Origin: Eonycteris spelaea
Lineage: Eukaryota; Chordata; Mammalia; Chiroptera; Pteropodidae
Length of the DNA stretch: 64,000 nt
Direction: 5' to 3'
Assembly (NCBI GenBank): GCA_003508835.1
Contig: PUFA01000003.1
Coordinates: 21,585,501-21,649,500 of the forward strand
Both the position numbers and the translations under genes were made by a program. Below are positions 45,463 to 57,143 of the stretch, one piece after another. The notes under the pieces were generated by a model. It was not told the origin of the DNA, did no database searches, and worked only from the letters and a program-made list of their open reading frames with translations. Positions within the stretch are counted from its first letter, which is position 1. Every line of letters starts with the position of its first letter.

Positions 45463-47489
45463 AAAGCACACACCTGTGTAGAAAAAAGCTAAGGTCAATG
45501 GCATATCATTTACTACTAACAATAGTCAAAGTGCTGACGTTTACAGTGATTGGATTCATTTCTTATAGACTAGAATTGATTCAAGTTGAAAGTTCAACAT
45601 TTCCATGACCGGTTGTCAGCTGGTCCTGTATTCCTTATAACTGGACCACTTATCTGTTTACAAATCAAATAGAAGTATCTATCCCATCACATACACCCAG
45701 AAGAAAAAATAAGATTATTTTTGTGAACAGAAGATCATAGATACCTTCCAGACCTCAATCTTTGTAACAACACATCCTCAGCCCATCTTGAGTTCAAGGT
45801 TTCCAGTTTCAGATGATACTTCTTCTTCCAGAGCACCCACTCTCCCTGACCAGTGAAAGAGAGTGAAAGGGAAGTTTGCTGCTTTCTCTGTAACCCACCA
45901 GCTTCTTTCTCATCCCTATAATCTCCTCAATAACAGAAATCACATCATTGTTTTTTTATATATGCCATGTAACTGTGAATCGAAGTTTCCAAACAGCAAG
46001 TACTGATTATTTTGCTTAATTTGAGGAACTGTATGTCCTAACCATGCTAACAATTAGAAAAAGGTCATGGAAAAGGAGAATTTTTAAATGTAACCAAACT
46101 CAGATAATTTGTCATAAGCAATAAGGCAGAATGAAGTGTTGTTGCTTAAAATCTTTTGAATCTAAACAATTACTTGTGTTCAAATAAAATGAATTCTTTA
46201 TATTAGAGAGGAGAATGTTTATAGTAGGTAGTCAAGCCTGTCAAAATTCTTGGAAATGTGTTAAAAATGGTAAACTAGAGCTGATGGGTGTAAAATTTTG
46301 CATTAATAGCGGTTTCAAATGCTCCTGAAACAAATGATTTGTGTAAATATGTTAACACTCTTTCAAAAGTGGGCACCTCATTAAGACCAGCACAGCACCT
46401 CCTCAGCTGAGCTAAAAACACTTTACTACCTATTTTATAGGTTTATTCAAATGATTTTCATCCTTCAGGGAAATTGTTCTACATCAGTAAAAGGAAAAGC
46501 CTGAGAATACTTCAATAAATCATTAGTAACAGCATTCTTGGTTTAAGGTATAAGACCCATTCTTTATAAATAAATTATGTCCACAGGTAATTTATATGTA
46601 TAAGTATATATATAATTTTATTAGTTATAAAGCAAGATAATCATATTTGATTATTTTTACTTTATGTAGAAGTGTCATTGAATCAGTGTTGTTTTAATCA
46701 GAATTAAATAACTTCTTCAAGGTTCAAAGACATCATGTTATCCAAGTAGGACAATATTTTTCCACTCAAACAAAATGGTTTGTCTCTATACTAGAAATTT
46801 TATTCCTGTTAGGCCTGTTTGTCTCCTTGTCCTGACTCCTTGGGATAGGGCCATCTAAAAGTCAGTCAGACACTTGGTAGATTTCCATGTTGGGAGAAAG
46901 TGGACAAATCGTTGCATCTATTCCCTACCACCCTGAACACATAGTTGTTCTGGTATAGAGACCTGATATAAAAGCCAGAAGAGAGAGCGATCACAGGATC
47001 AAACAGCCAAGGATGGGGAAGAAATCGGTTCCGAAAGCAGTCTTTCTCTTGCACAAGTGTGCTGTAGGAGCTTAGTGAAATTCAGACCAAGATATCTTCT
47101 TTCTCTCTGTGCCCGGCTGAATGTACTATGGAGCCACTCCAAAGTCTGAAAGAGAGAACTGACCAGTTGATGCTAGCCCTCACCTGGCTCTCAGATCTCA
47201 GCACACTGGTTTCCACCAGTCATCTGTTTTAGAGACTGTGATCTGTGAGGGTTCATTTTTTTTTTTTTATTTAAAAAATATCTGGATTACCTACGGTGAT
47301 ACAAAGGTTTATAGATGAAATCTCAAGTTGTTTAATCAAATATAAAAATTTTTTGTGTTGTTTAATTTAATAAAAGGTAGAGGCTTACAGAGGAGGGACT
47401 GCCAGGCACCCCTTCTGTGTGCTGACTCTCTTCACAGAATTAGTGGCTCTGCCTGTTAGATTCTATGGGATGGGTCCCAGAGCCACTCT
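45463..47489. other. Unassigned AT-rich sequence
   Basis: About 2 kb with no gene or nameable repeat, including T/A-rich runs near 46590-46640 and a T run at 47257-47269. Confidence 0.35.
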
Positions 47490-47690
47490 GCCTGGGTCCA
47501 GAGCTTGGCCCTGCTGTGCCCTAACATTGAAGTTTACCTCCCTAAACTTCAGTTTCCTCCTTTGTAAAATGAGGGTAGTACTGGTAACTATCGCAGGACT
47601 GGAGCAGACATTACAGAAGAAGGTGTACATAAAGTGCTAAGGATGTTCCTGGTGGATATTGAGCACTCAAAAAAGGCTGTTATGAACATA
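47490..47690 (+). repeat. MIR SINE
   Basis: The blocks 'gggtccagagcttggccctg', 'cctccctaaacttcagtttcctcctttgtaaaatgagggtagtactgg', 'gtacataaagtgctaagg' and 'gatattgagcactcaaaaaaggctgttatga' give the MIR order in sense orientation. Confidence 0.65.
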
Positions 47691-48099
47691 ACCTAGACAG
47701 TGCTGTCTGCTCCCTGATGGTTGTCAAGGCCTGTTAAGATTGACATTCTATTCATTATTTGTAAGAACAACTAAAAGACAGCAGCCTTTAAAGACAATAT
47801 TGAACTGCCTGAAAATGTGATGGTTAGTCCTCTAATCAAGAAATCCTTGAATATTTCCCATTTTTTGCCCAGAACATTCTGAACTATAGTAAGTATAGTT
47901 GTGATTTAGTAATAGCTCTTGTGTTAAATTACTCATCATATAGTATTTTGACTTGTGATTTAAACTGTGCTTGAGACAGCAACATACCTGACATAGTGTG
48001 ACTAACTTGAACATCCCAGTGCTGGCTTTCCTAAAGTTGGAAATGTTAGAAATGTGGTAGAGACCCCCTAACTACCAGCAATAAGTGCCTCCCTTCATA
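47691..48099. other. Unassigned sequence
   Basis: No gene or repeat recognised. Confidence 0.35.
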
Positions 48100-48462
48100 C
48101 TGCAGAGCTGTTTCTCTAGAAATTTCCCAGGCTCCTTCACTTGTAAGGGAAGCAAAGTAACAAGTTCCTACAAGTGGAGTGTGAGTGCAAGGACCATGTA
48201 TCAATTCCAGGATGAGCCGAGAAGCAGCAAGTGTGCTGTTTCTCCTTTCTCTTCCAGGGTCAGGTGGAGATAGAGGACTCAGGCTCTCAGGCTCGAAGGA
48301 TGCCCGTGCAAGATAGAAGTGGTTCTGACCCTGAGTCGCTATCCACTGGTTCGGAATGCCTGCACTGGTGGGTCGTGTAGCAATCAATAAACTTCTATTG
48401 TGTTGAGCCACTCAGGTTTTGGAATTCTGTCTCATCTATTCAAACTCATGTAACTAATATAA
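48100..48462 (+). repeat. LTR-like repeat with polyadenylation signal
   Basis: The right half is most telling: 'ggtggagatagaggactc', 'cgtgcaagatagaagtggttctgaccctgagtc', an AATAAA at 48386-48391, 'cttctattgtgttgagccactcaggttttggaattctgtctc' and the terminus 'catgtaactaatata'. This is the 3' plan of the same broad LTR-like class as 16042-16196. The 5' boundary is uncertain. A 121-codon minus-strand open frame at 48046-48411 is incidental. Confidence 0.6.
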
Positions 48463-49509
48463 AAAGTAATACAGTTCTCCCAATGATTCATTGTTGCTTG
48501 AAATATTTTCAAACTCTTCTCTGAGATTTGCTATTAGGGCTCCTCACCTTTGGCAAATTTTCATTGTTTTAACTTAATATTTTTAGACATGGCCAAAAAC
48601 CATCCAAGGTGTAGAAATGCTCAATGTATTATTAGAAATTATAGTTTCTAATATTTTATTAGTTTATTAGTTTATAATAATTATTAGTGAAACCAATAAT
48701 TAGTTTCATGATGTAATCCCCCAAAATGAACCCCTTGATAAAGTCACTTTTTAATATAACAGAATCACATTGAGAGCCATGTAACAGCTTCTTCATATCA
48801 TGTTTAAAAGTTTTATCAGGTTGAACCACACTGGTAGACCCAGTTTCTGATTATAGCTTTGCTTCTTAATATTTAACCGCAGTCTAAATTTTAATTCCAA
48901 AAAGCAAGAAAATGGCAAATTGTGGGCGTAGTATAGAAACGTTTTTATAAAAAGCTTGAAAATTTTAAAAATAAACTCCAGGCTAGGCTTCGAATGTTAA
49001 TGAAAATATCCATATGGCAGTGTTATCAAACATCCCTACTTGTTGCAATGCATGATGGTATTATTTCCTCGATATACTAAAATTTTTTTTTTGTAAAAAT
49101 AGCTTTATTTAGAACTCTAAAACCACCTTTCAATGAACTATATCATTATATATAATTGGATGAATAATATTGGGATCTGGAATCATGTAATATTTATAGC
49201 AGCCTGTGTGTTATTAGCAAGCCCCAAACTGCTAGAAAGCAAAAGTTTAAAGAATTTAAGCTAGCTGAATGGTCTCTGGAGCAGGAATGTTTGCTGTAAA
49301 ATTGTGAAGAATGAAAAGTTTATATCTGGTTCCTCCCTTCAAACTTCTACTTTGCCACTGTCTTCTGAATGACTCCCCTTAGAACTCCAGCCCCTTGGTC
49401 CACAGTTTGTCCTTGAGTGTGTGGGAACCCATCCAGATATTTTTAAAAGACTCCCATATAAATTAAAAAAGTTGATTTTGTAAGATGTAAAACATATTCA
49501 GATGAGCTT
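48463..49509. other. Unassigned AT-rich sequence
   Basis: It holds tandem 'ttattagttta' units around 48651-48710 and T or A runs. No gene or nameable repeat. Confidence 0.35.
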
Positions 49510-50450
49510 GGAACATCTTGTAGTGCCAGCAAATAAAGAAATGCTCAAAAAAAAAAAAATGGTGGAGGTTATGTCAAAGGGACACATGTGAGAACTGAAA
49601 GAGCTCCCAATGGCCAAAGATGGAACAACTTGAGAAACAAAGTAATATTGGATTATAACCCAAAGTATAAAATAAATATTGATGAGTTCATGCTGATATA
49701 AGTGATTAAAGAATAAAGAAATAGAGAATATGCAAATCTCCCATCCAGAAGCATTGCTCAGAGTCCACCCTCAAGAAAGTGGAACAAAACCCTCCACTGT
49801 AGGCTGAGTATAGTGACTTCCTTCCAGAAGAGCACAGAATGGTAATGGGGGGAAAAAAAGAGTAATTTTACAGTGGAGACTCTTGCTAAGCACTACTTCA
49901 GCCAGATGATCAAGGTCAACATCAAGTCAACATCAACAGTGCTAAGTCATATTGATAGTATGTGTCTTCATTATGATGTGTGTGTGATGAGAGTAGCACT
50001 TTACCTGTGTGGTCCTCTTCCCCAAGATCCATACCCCAGTCTAATCATTAGACAAATATGAATCAAATCTCAGTCGAAGGGAATTCTACAAAATAACCAA
50101 CCAATACTCCTCAGAATGTCAAGGTCGTGAAAAAACAAAGGACGCCTGAGAAACTGTTATAGCCAAGAGGAGACTGAGGAGACATGATGACTAAATATAA
50201 TGTGGTATTGGGGGTGGATCCTAGAACATAAAAAAAAAAAAATGGACTTTAGGTAAAAACTTAAATCTGAATAAAATATGGCTTTAGTTAATAATTATGT
50301 ATCACATTGGCTCATTAATTGTAACAAATATACCATACAAATCTAAGAAATTAATAGGGAAAGTGGTTGTGGGTTATGTGGGAAATTGCCGTATTATCTG
50401 TGTAATTTTTCTATAACTCTAAACCTATTCTCACATAAAAAGTAAGATAG
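49510..50450 (+). mobile_element. L1M-type LINE 3' UTR, sense
   Basis: The landmarks are those of an old L1 3' end, in order and nearly complete: 'gaaagtggaacaaaaccctcc', 'caggtaatggggg'-like block near 49840, 'acatcaacagtgctaagtcatattgatag', 'ctcagaatgtcaaggtcgtgaaaaaacaaagg', 'gaaactgttatagccaagaggagactgaggagacatgatgactaaatataatgtggtattg', 'gatcctagaacat', 'aatatggctttagttaataattatgtatcacattggctcattaattgtaac' and 'gttgtgggttatgtgggaaattgccgtattatc'. No coding part remains. Confidence 0.88.
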
Positions 50451-50473
50451 TGTGATTTACTGATGATTTAAAA

Positions 50474-50660
50474 CGGAGCTTGGCAAACTTTTTGTAAAGG
50501 GTGAGATAATAAATGATTTAGGCTTTATGAGGTATGTATGGTCCCTGTCATGTATTCTTTGTTTATAACATTTTGTAAAAATATAAAAATCATTCTTAGC
50601 CGTAAAGTCATACAAATACAAGCAGAACAAAATATCAAAGACTGTAGTTGTAGAACCCTT
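50474..50660. mobile_element. Non-autonomous hAT-type DNA transposon with internal deletion
   Basis: It opens 'gagcttggcaaactttttgtaaagggtgagataataaatgatttaggctttatg' (in blocks) and ends 'cattcttagccgtaaagtcatacaaatac ... gactgtagttgtagaaccctt'. Both ends fit the family seen at 8354-8572, here in the opposite orientation, with much of the middle missing. Confidence 0.7.
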
Positions 50661-52189
50661 GATTTAAAATAATGTATAGCAAAGAGGTACTTAGACATTT
50701 ATTTGTCCCATCAGCACACATGTAGATTTTTGTTAATCTCCTGGTAACGTTTCTTCTTCTATTCCAAGAACCATCTCTTCTTTTCATCAGTAATGGATGT
50801 ACCATTCCTGGTTAATTTCATCCTTCCTTATGAGACACAGGGTTAGTAATGATGTTATTGCCCACAACATCATGGCTCTTTAGAACCCATTTTTTTTTTA
50901 AACAATATAGATCTTCTTGCCTTTGCAGTTCCCTGCTACCATTTACTCATGACACTGTATCATCTATCCAGCCACCAGAGAATACTTCCTTCTAATGATC
51001 TCTTAGAGGTTGTTAATATGTATTGTTGATGATAACCTCAAATAAGTCTTACTCAAAGTATATAGGAAAATGTGAACAATAATTTTTTAGACGTGCTAAG
51101 ATTACTGTCTAGAATTTTACAGTGTAAAGGTTGAACGACACATCCTCCAGTCATGCTTTAGGCTGTCATCACCGCGTCGCTGGAATGTAATCTCTTTTAA
51201 CATTGACTGCACCACTACTGGCTTCTGCACACTTCCACCAGAGGGGAGGAGAGGCAGAGACCCCTAGTATGGAGTGGGAGAAGCATTCCCATTTGCACAA
51301 GAAAGGTCCTTTCTTCGCCCAGCATGGTTTAAGACCAGTTTAAGAAAGCACAATGTCACCATATTGATCACAGGCAAAAAAGCATGTGGATTTAAAGGGC
51401 GAGTATGGTTGGGAACCATAGTCTCAGAGGCCCTCAGAGGAGATAAGTGTGGACGTTCCCAAGAGTCTTCCTTGGTCATGGCACAAAGGCTGCCGATGGA
51501 ATGTCGAGCCTTTGCTGGGTGACCTCGAATTGCTGTACAGGAACAGCACTTCCACCGGAGGGAACACCTGGCACGATTCCCAGGTGCTACTCAGATGCGA
51601 AAGATCAGAGGCAACCCCGTTGCTGGAATATGGAGGATCAAGGGCAGGCCTACGGGACCTGTGGTAGATGGTCAGTAGGCTGGAGTTCTGCACTGGTCCA
51701 AATTAGTATGTCAGCACCATTCTGGCAGCTCAGCCTTACACAGTCTTGCAAATTAAATTTCACATCAACTAACTTGAATGATCTCTTTACCCTCCTAGAA
51801 CTGGGGCAGATTCAACCACAGGGCCTTGGGATGACCACATAAGCACAAATCCTTCTTGGGGCATTTAGTTGACCCAATGCTTAGCGAAGGTGGAGGTAGA
51901 GGATCAAAGATATTTCTGAATGAGAAAAATAGGCACTGGGGAGATTGGCCAGCTCTAGCTGGGTCCAGGCTATGAGAAGGAGAGAGAGACAGTTTCGACA
52001 AAGACTCTGCAAAGTGCAGGGTCTTCTGAGATGAGAGACTGAGAGCAAAGGCCTCTCCTTGTCTGGTCCAAGATGCCACTGCTTCTTCTCAATGCCAGAG
52101 ACTGTCAGTGTCCCTGAGCTGGCCCTAGACCTCCATCTAAAACTCCCTGGAGAATCATGCAGAAGCACATGGAAAATTTTCATTCAAAC
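50661..52189. other. Unassigned sequence
   Basis: No gene or repeat I can name with confidence. The GC-richer part 51240-51850 has overlapping open frames on both strands (131 codons at 51447-51842, plus). Three plus-strand frames and two minus-strand frames overlap, which argues for chance. It could be an unnamed repeat internal region. Confidence 0.35.
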
Positions 52190-52211
52190 TCTTTTTTTTT
52201 TTTTTTTTTTT
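52190..52211. repeat. T homopolymer tract
   Basis: About 20 consecutive T residues with no SINE or retrocopy body on either side. Confidence 0.9.
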
Positions 52212-53750
52212 GGTCACTGTTGTAGACATTGGAGATAGAGATGAAAAATGTTTCTGGAACTTTTAAAAAGGTGTATGTATCCTTCAATCCTATTCTTGCA
52301 AGCCCCTGCTGTCAAATAACTAATTTGCAGAACTAACTCAGATTAAGATGTTAATCCTGATAATATCTTAATTCCAGATAATGCACTTGTATTTAACAAG
52401 ATCTTTTTAAAATACCTAACACAAAGTTGTAACCTCTGACTATGCCTGCTGAAACATGTAGATTCACAATTAACTGTCCACAGAGCATTACTGAGCTCCA
52501 GCTGCTTATCAGGGATTATCATTTTACATTTACCCTACTGAATACATTTTAAAAACTCAAGTAAGAGAAGCAATATGAATTTAAGGTTTGATGTGGGGGT
52601 ATAGCCTTGTCTATTCTTCCAGATACTCCAACAACGAGTCCTGAATTATGCCAGATAATTAAGAAGCTGGGTGCTTGGAATGAGTATTGTTTCTGTGCCC
52701 TGCCTTCTCCAGTCTCCCAAACACTGTGCTTAGAGTTGCTCTTGTTAGCATGTGTGTTGATGTAGCACTGTCGCTCTAACTTTAGGGGAAAAGAGCCTTG
52801 ACATTTTTTGAAAGGGTGTTGGTGAGGATGTTGTTCATCAAAGCACAGCCTTGTATGAGAATTTAGAGCAGGAAAAAGCATCTGTCTAATTTTTCTGAAT
52901 AACCAGTTGGCTTTTATAGCAAAACGTGCTAGCCTACATATGTTTTCCTGTTTACTGCTAGAAAACTTATAGCCAGGTTTGGGGCTCATCTCCAAAGAGA
53001 CGTTCTGGCGGCGTGGTGTGCCCTAAACAGACTTTGGATTCTCACTTATTCTTCTGTCCTTATGTTTCTATCTCATTTTTGCATTTTAATAGAAACTTTA
53101 ATTCTCCTGTGATGTTTGCTTGTAAGTTAACCAGAGGGCTGGTTATAAATAATTAAGTTGTGACCAGAGTGCTTTAGCGAGATATGTCGTCGTGGGTTTG
53201 GCTGGACTATCAGAGGTGCCGCCCTACGGGTTCCATGACTGTTGGCAAGTTTTTTTACTTGACACGTCACATTCCCTAAGGGTCATAATGGCTGATTAAC
53301 CCTGTTCTCTTTCTAAAGGCATCTTCCCTTATACTTTTCTATGCACACGATACTCTCCAACATGTTATCTTTTTATGCTGTCAAATTAAGTAAGGCAGTC
53401 TTAGACGGTTTTCACTTAGAGATGAATACCAACCTAAGGAAAGATCTGGAAGCCCAGAGAAGAGCCATATTCTCTAAGAAAACTAGGCATGAGCTTTATG
53501 ATCCCTTATTTATGTTGTGGTAAAGTGCACATCTGTAAACCTTTATTTCTCTGTTCCACACTCAAACTCATACTCTGCCCTGCTGCTTAATTTATACTAC
53601 TGATTTTAGTGGTTTCAATCAGAAACACAAGACAAAGCACTTAATTTTCTGGCTGTCATCGATATTTTCCTCCATTAATACAAACAGGACTACATCTCAG
53701 CGATATGCCATATATCAAAGAGATAGTGTCTGTCCTTGAAGCAAAAAAAA
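52212..53750. other. Repeat-poor sequence containing the longest open frame
   Basis: I see no known repeat. The longest open frame of the window (148 codons, 52549-52995, minus) lies here. Its translation has no signal peptide, no known domain and no clear low-complexity origin. It lacks any supporting signal and is most likely chance. Confidence 0.35.
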
Positions 53751-53777
53751 AATATATATATATATACATATATATAT
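53751..53777. repeat. (TA)n microsatellite
   Basis: An alternating TA run with one C interruption, preceded by an A run. Confidence 0.93.
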
Positions 53778-56030
53778 CTGAGCTTAACAAGTCTCTCCTA
53801 TCTAATGAATGAATTTACAGTTTCAAAGAATAGTAAACCTGTCAAAAAGGAATTAAATGATATGTTGTACCAGGAATAACTTCTGTGTCTGCCATTTGTG
53901 GTAGATTGTTAGTAAGAGGAGAATACAACATGTGGACCTTGATAATAAACCTGTCTTTGCTATTATTGTTAAGCTTGACTCTTCTGAAGATTAAAGTGGC
54001 AGGTAGTAAAATGTACCATACAAACGTAAACGTGCTATTTTTGTTCTATTTTAAGTTTCTCATGGAAAATGGCTTTGTGATTGGTCTTTGAGCAGCACTT
54101 TATTTATAATCCTATTTGCAACTTGGAGAGATTTCACCTCAGTGAGCGAGCATACTGCTCTGGCTTTTGTGATTCTGAAAATGTCACTGCTGTCATTTGT
54201 CAAATATGCCTGAAATCTGCTTTTTCAATAAATGACATCTCCCACTCCTTTTGGGTGAAACTTTTCACTCCTTTTTTTTTTTTTTCTTTCAGAGAGCGAA
54301 GTCTAAATAATAAAAGATATTTGGGTTCATATTTTTACAACAGGAATGAAAGGTTAATTTCTTATATATTAGAACTACTAATTAACCGTGGTTTCACTGT
54401 AACACAATTGGACAGCCTTGGATTTCTTTTATATTTTTACCTTAAGATGTGATGCCATTTTATTGCATTCATGAAATGGGTTGCCTTTGTTTTTACTTGA
54501 AAAAAAAAATTCGTGGAACAAAAGTTGCCTTCACAATGCACGCAAATTTTACCTACTTATTCTTCCATGGTTGATTCCTTGTTTATCTTTCCATAAGCCT
54601 CGGGAAATGCTTTCCTTTTCCTCCTGCTTACCTGCTGAAGTCCACATAATTGCACATTCTTCCTTGGGGCAGGGAATTTACAATTTCCCTGCACTCCTGT
54701 CTGTCCTTAGGCCACTGGCTTACCTTCTCTGCTTCTAGGTTACATCATCTGTGAGATGTGGACTGCACCTCCTCACATTCTGGGAGATGTTATGAGGATT
54801 AATTAATGTTTGCAGTACACACAGAGACTCAGGGCTGCAAGATGCTTTATAAATTCAAAATACCACTATGTTAATAGCAGGCTCAGTTACGAGAAAGCTG
54901 CTAAACACAACCCTGCCCCTCTCTGGAGCTCAGTGACCTTTCTATCTATCCCACTAATTCCATGGTGTCTCCCAGAGGAGTCTTCTGTGCCTCTCCAACC
55001 TGGATTCACTTCTAACTTAATACATGCGGCAAACCTGGAGAGCATGTACCGAAAAAAGAAGGGAATTATTTATTTAAGTAATGCTTGTTCGCCTGGAACA
55101 TAATAGCAGCTGGTTCCTGCTGAATCAAGAATATCTATTTGTTCCAGCAGATCACCCAATGTTGTTTATCAATTTTCATTCGCACAAATAGAATTAGGTT
55201 CCCAAACCATTTCTAATCAGATTTATCCCCCTTCATTTTGGAGACTTTCCATTGAAGGGTTATATTTAGCATGGTCATGGCCCATTACTTACCAGAGGAA
55301 CAGTGGCTTCGCCTTTGTCTGGGTCTGAGCCAAGCTTTCTAAAAAAGCATCTTCTACCCAAGACGTCAACCAAAGTGCAAATACCATGTATTATTCCATG
55401 TGGATCTTTGAGAATGAAAAGTTTTAAATCATGTGCTCGGCAGTTTCCCAGATATAACAGTTGTGTAAAGTTTTTGTTTTTAAGATGACTGTGTTATAAT
55501 TATTTTTACCTACTGATCAAACTTAGGTCTGGGATATAAAATCTTATTATTTTAAAAGTTGTCTATTTCAAATGAGGCTATTTATTTTTACATTATTTTT
55601 CTAATAACGAATATAGGTTCAACTGGACTCAGTTTGTGTCTTGTGACTTACTCCTCATAAGGCTAGTGAGTCAATGACTTAAAATGTCATAACTGGACTT
55701 GGTGAGCACTGGGGCTCCCCAGACCAGAACTGGGTAGTAATTCAAAAAGGATTTGAATTAGACCTAAAGGAAAAGAGAAAATATAGCCAGATCTCCAGTA
55801 ATGTCACTTCTAGAAAATTTTAAATTACACCAATTGCCATTCTGTGAAGACGTATGCAAGGGTTTAAGTAAAACTGTGGGGTCAAAGTCATGTAAATATG
55901 TCCATGGAAGAAATCTAGAGGTGAGGTCAACATTCAGCAGAGATGCTGGTCTGTAAGTAGCACTGGGGACACCCAGAAGCTGTATCCAGTCCCATTAATG
56001 ACCACAGCTACCATCTTACTACTCATATAT
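53778..56030. other. Repeat-poor, unique-looking sequence
   Basis: About 2.2 kb in which I recognise no interspersed repeat. The parts around 54090-54290 and 55120-55270 read as unique AT-rich DNA of the sort often conserved across mammals. A T run lies at 54272-54285. The 123-codon plus-strand open frame at 54081-54452 has no known domain. No function can be assigned. Confidence 0.35.
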
Positions 56031-56034
56031 GTTA

Positions 56035-56165
56035 AAAGCACCATGGTGAGTACTGGTACCTCATTACCCTGATGATAAAAAACACAGAGAAGATGTGTGG
56101 CAAGCTCAAGGTTACAAAGCTAGCAAGTGGAGGCGCTAAGAGTCAAACTCAAATGGTCCAGGTCT
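56035..56165 (-). repeat. MIR SINE, antisense
   Basis: The run 'aacacagagaagatgtgtggcaagctcaaggttacaaagctagcaagtggaggcgctaagagtcaaactcaaatggtccaggtctaga' (in blocks) follows the reverse complement of the MIR core and head. Confidence 0.65.
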
Positions 56166-56412
56166 AGACATAAGGTCTTGAAGAAGCATAGGACATAGTG
56201 AGAAAGATCATATGTTGTGGAATCTCAGTTCTTGGGTCTGTGTCACTTGAGCAATTTACTTGGCCTCTCTGTGCCCTAGTTTCCACATATATAAAAAGGA
56301 GATGATAATGGCACCTATCTCCTATGGTTATTGAGTTAAATGAGCGAATGCATAACACCTATGAAGAGTTCTTTATACATAGTAAGTAAGCAATAAATAT
56401 TAGTTATTGTCA
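56166..56412 (+). repeat. MIR SINE, sense
   Basis: The blocks 'gtggaatctcagttcttgggtctgtgtcacttgagcaatttacttggcctctctgtgccctagtttccacatatataaaaaggagatgataatggcacctatctc', 'ggttattgagttaaatgagcg' and 'catagtaagtaagcaataaatattagttatt' give a near complete MIR. It lies head to head with the antisense copy to its left. Confidence 0.85.
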
Positions 56413-56832
56413 GATTGCAGAGGAACCAACAATATAGGGTAATAAAATACTAATAGAACAAAATAATTAAATAGGAATATGATCCTCAGGGCATATAAAG
56501 CCGGAGAAGAGTGAGGGAATTATGAGCTATACTTTGTTGTCATTGTTATTTATTTTACAGCCACAAATCTACACATCGTAGATTCTCCTGCTGGAGGTGG
56601 TGGTGGGATTTTGACTGTCTTTTGGGTTTCTCAACAGCAGAGTTTATACATTTATTTACTTTTTCTCTTGATACGATACTAAAATGAAATTAAATTCAAA
56701 ACAGCTTAGTTTCACAACGGTAACGAGACTAGGAGGATGACCATCAGTGGGTGAGAAATTTCATGCATTTTTTTGGAAAATTAAAAATAAATGAAGCATT
56801 ATTGGAATAAGAATAATTGGAGTTACAGTAAT
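56413..56832. other. Unassigned AT-rich sequence
   Basis: No gene or nameable repeat. Confidence 0.35.
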
Positions 56833-57143
56833 AGCTATACTGTCCAAAATGGTAGCCACTGGCCATATGGAGCTATTAAGTGTCTGAAATGTGGCTGGCG
56901 CAAATTCACATATGCCATAAGTGTAAAATACACACCAGATTTTGAAGATTTAATATGAAAAAAAGTAAAATATCTCAGTTTTGATACTAATTACATGTTG
57001 AAATGATGTTTTTAATATTTTGAGTAAATGAAATGTTTATTAAATCGATTTCACCTTTTAAACTTTTTAATGTTTTTTAGGAAATTTTACATTATACAAA
57101 AGGCTCTCATTTGCAACCTGTATTTTTATTGGATAATACTGCT
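56833..57143. mobile_element. Non-autonomous DNA transposon with terminal inverted repeats
   Basis: The left end agctatactgtccaaaatgg and right end ttggataatactgct are inverted repeats (11 of 15 bases). The interior has 'tagccactggccatatggagctattaagtgtctgaaatgtggctggc', 'taagtgtaaaatacacaccagattttgaagattta' and an AT-rich half. This is the order of a common mammalian TIR element with 'gtagccactggccacatgtggcta'. It has no coding capacity. Confidence 0.75.

Noticed and set aside
51447..51842. 131-codon open frame in GC-richer sequence
   Set aside because: Five frames on both strands overlap in the same interval, which reflects low stop density. The translation shows no known motif.
52549..52995. 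148-codon minus-strand open frame, the longest in the window
   Set aside because: No recognisable domain, signal peptide or repeat origin and no supporting promoter or splice context. A frame of this length is expected occasionally in 64 kb read in six frames.
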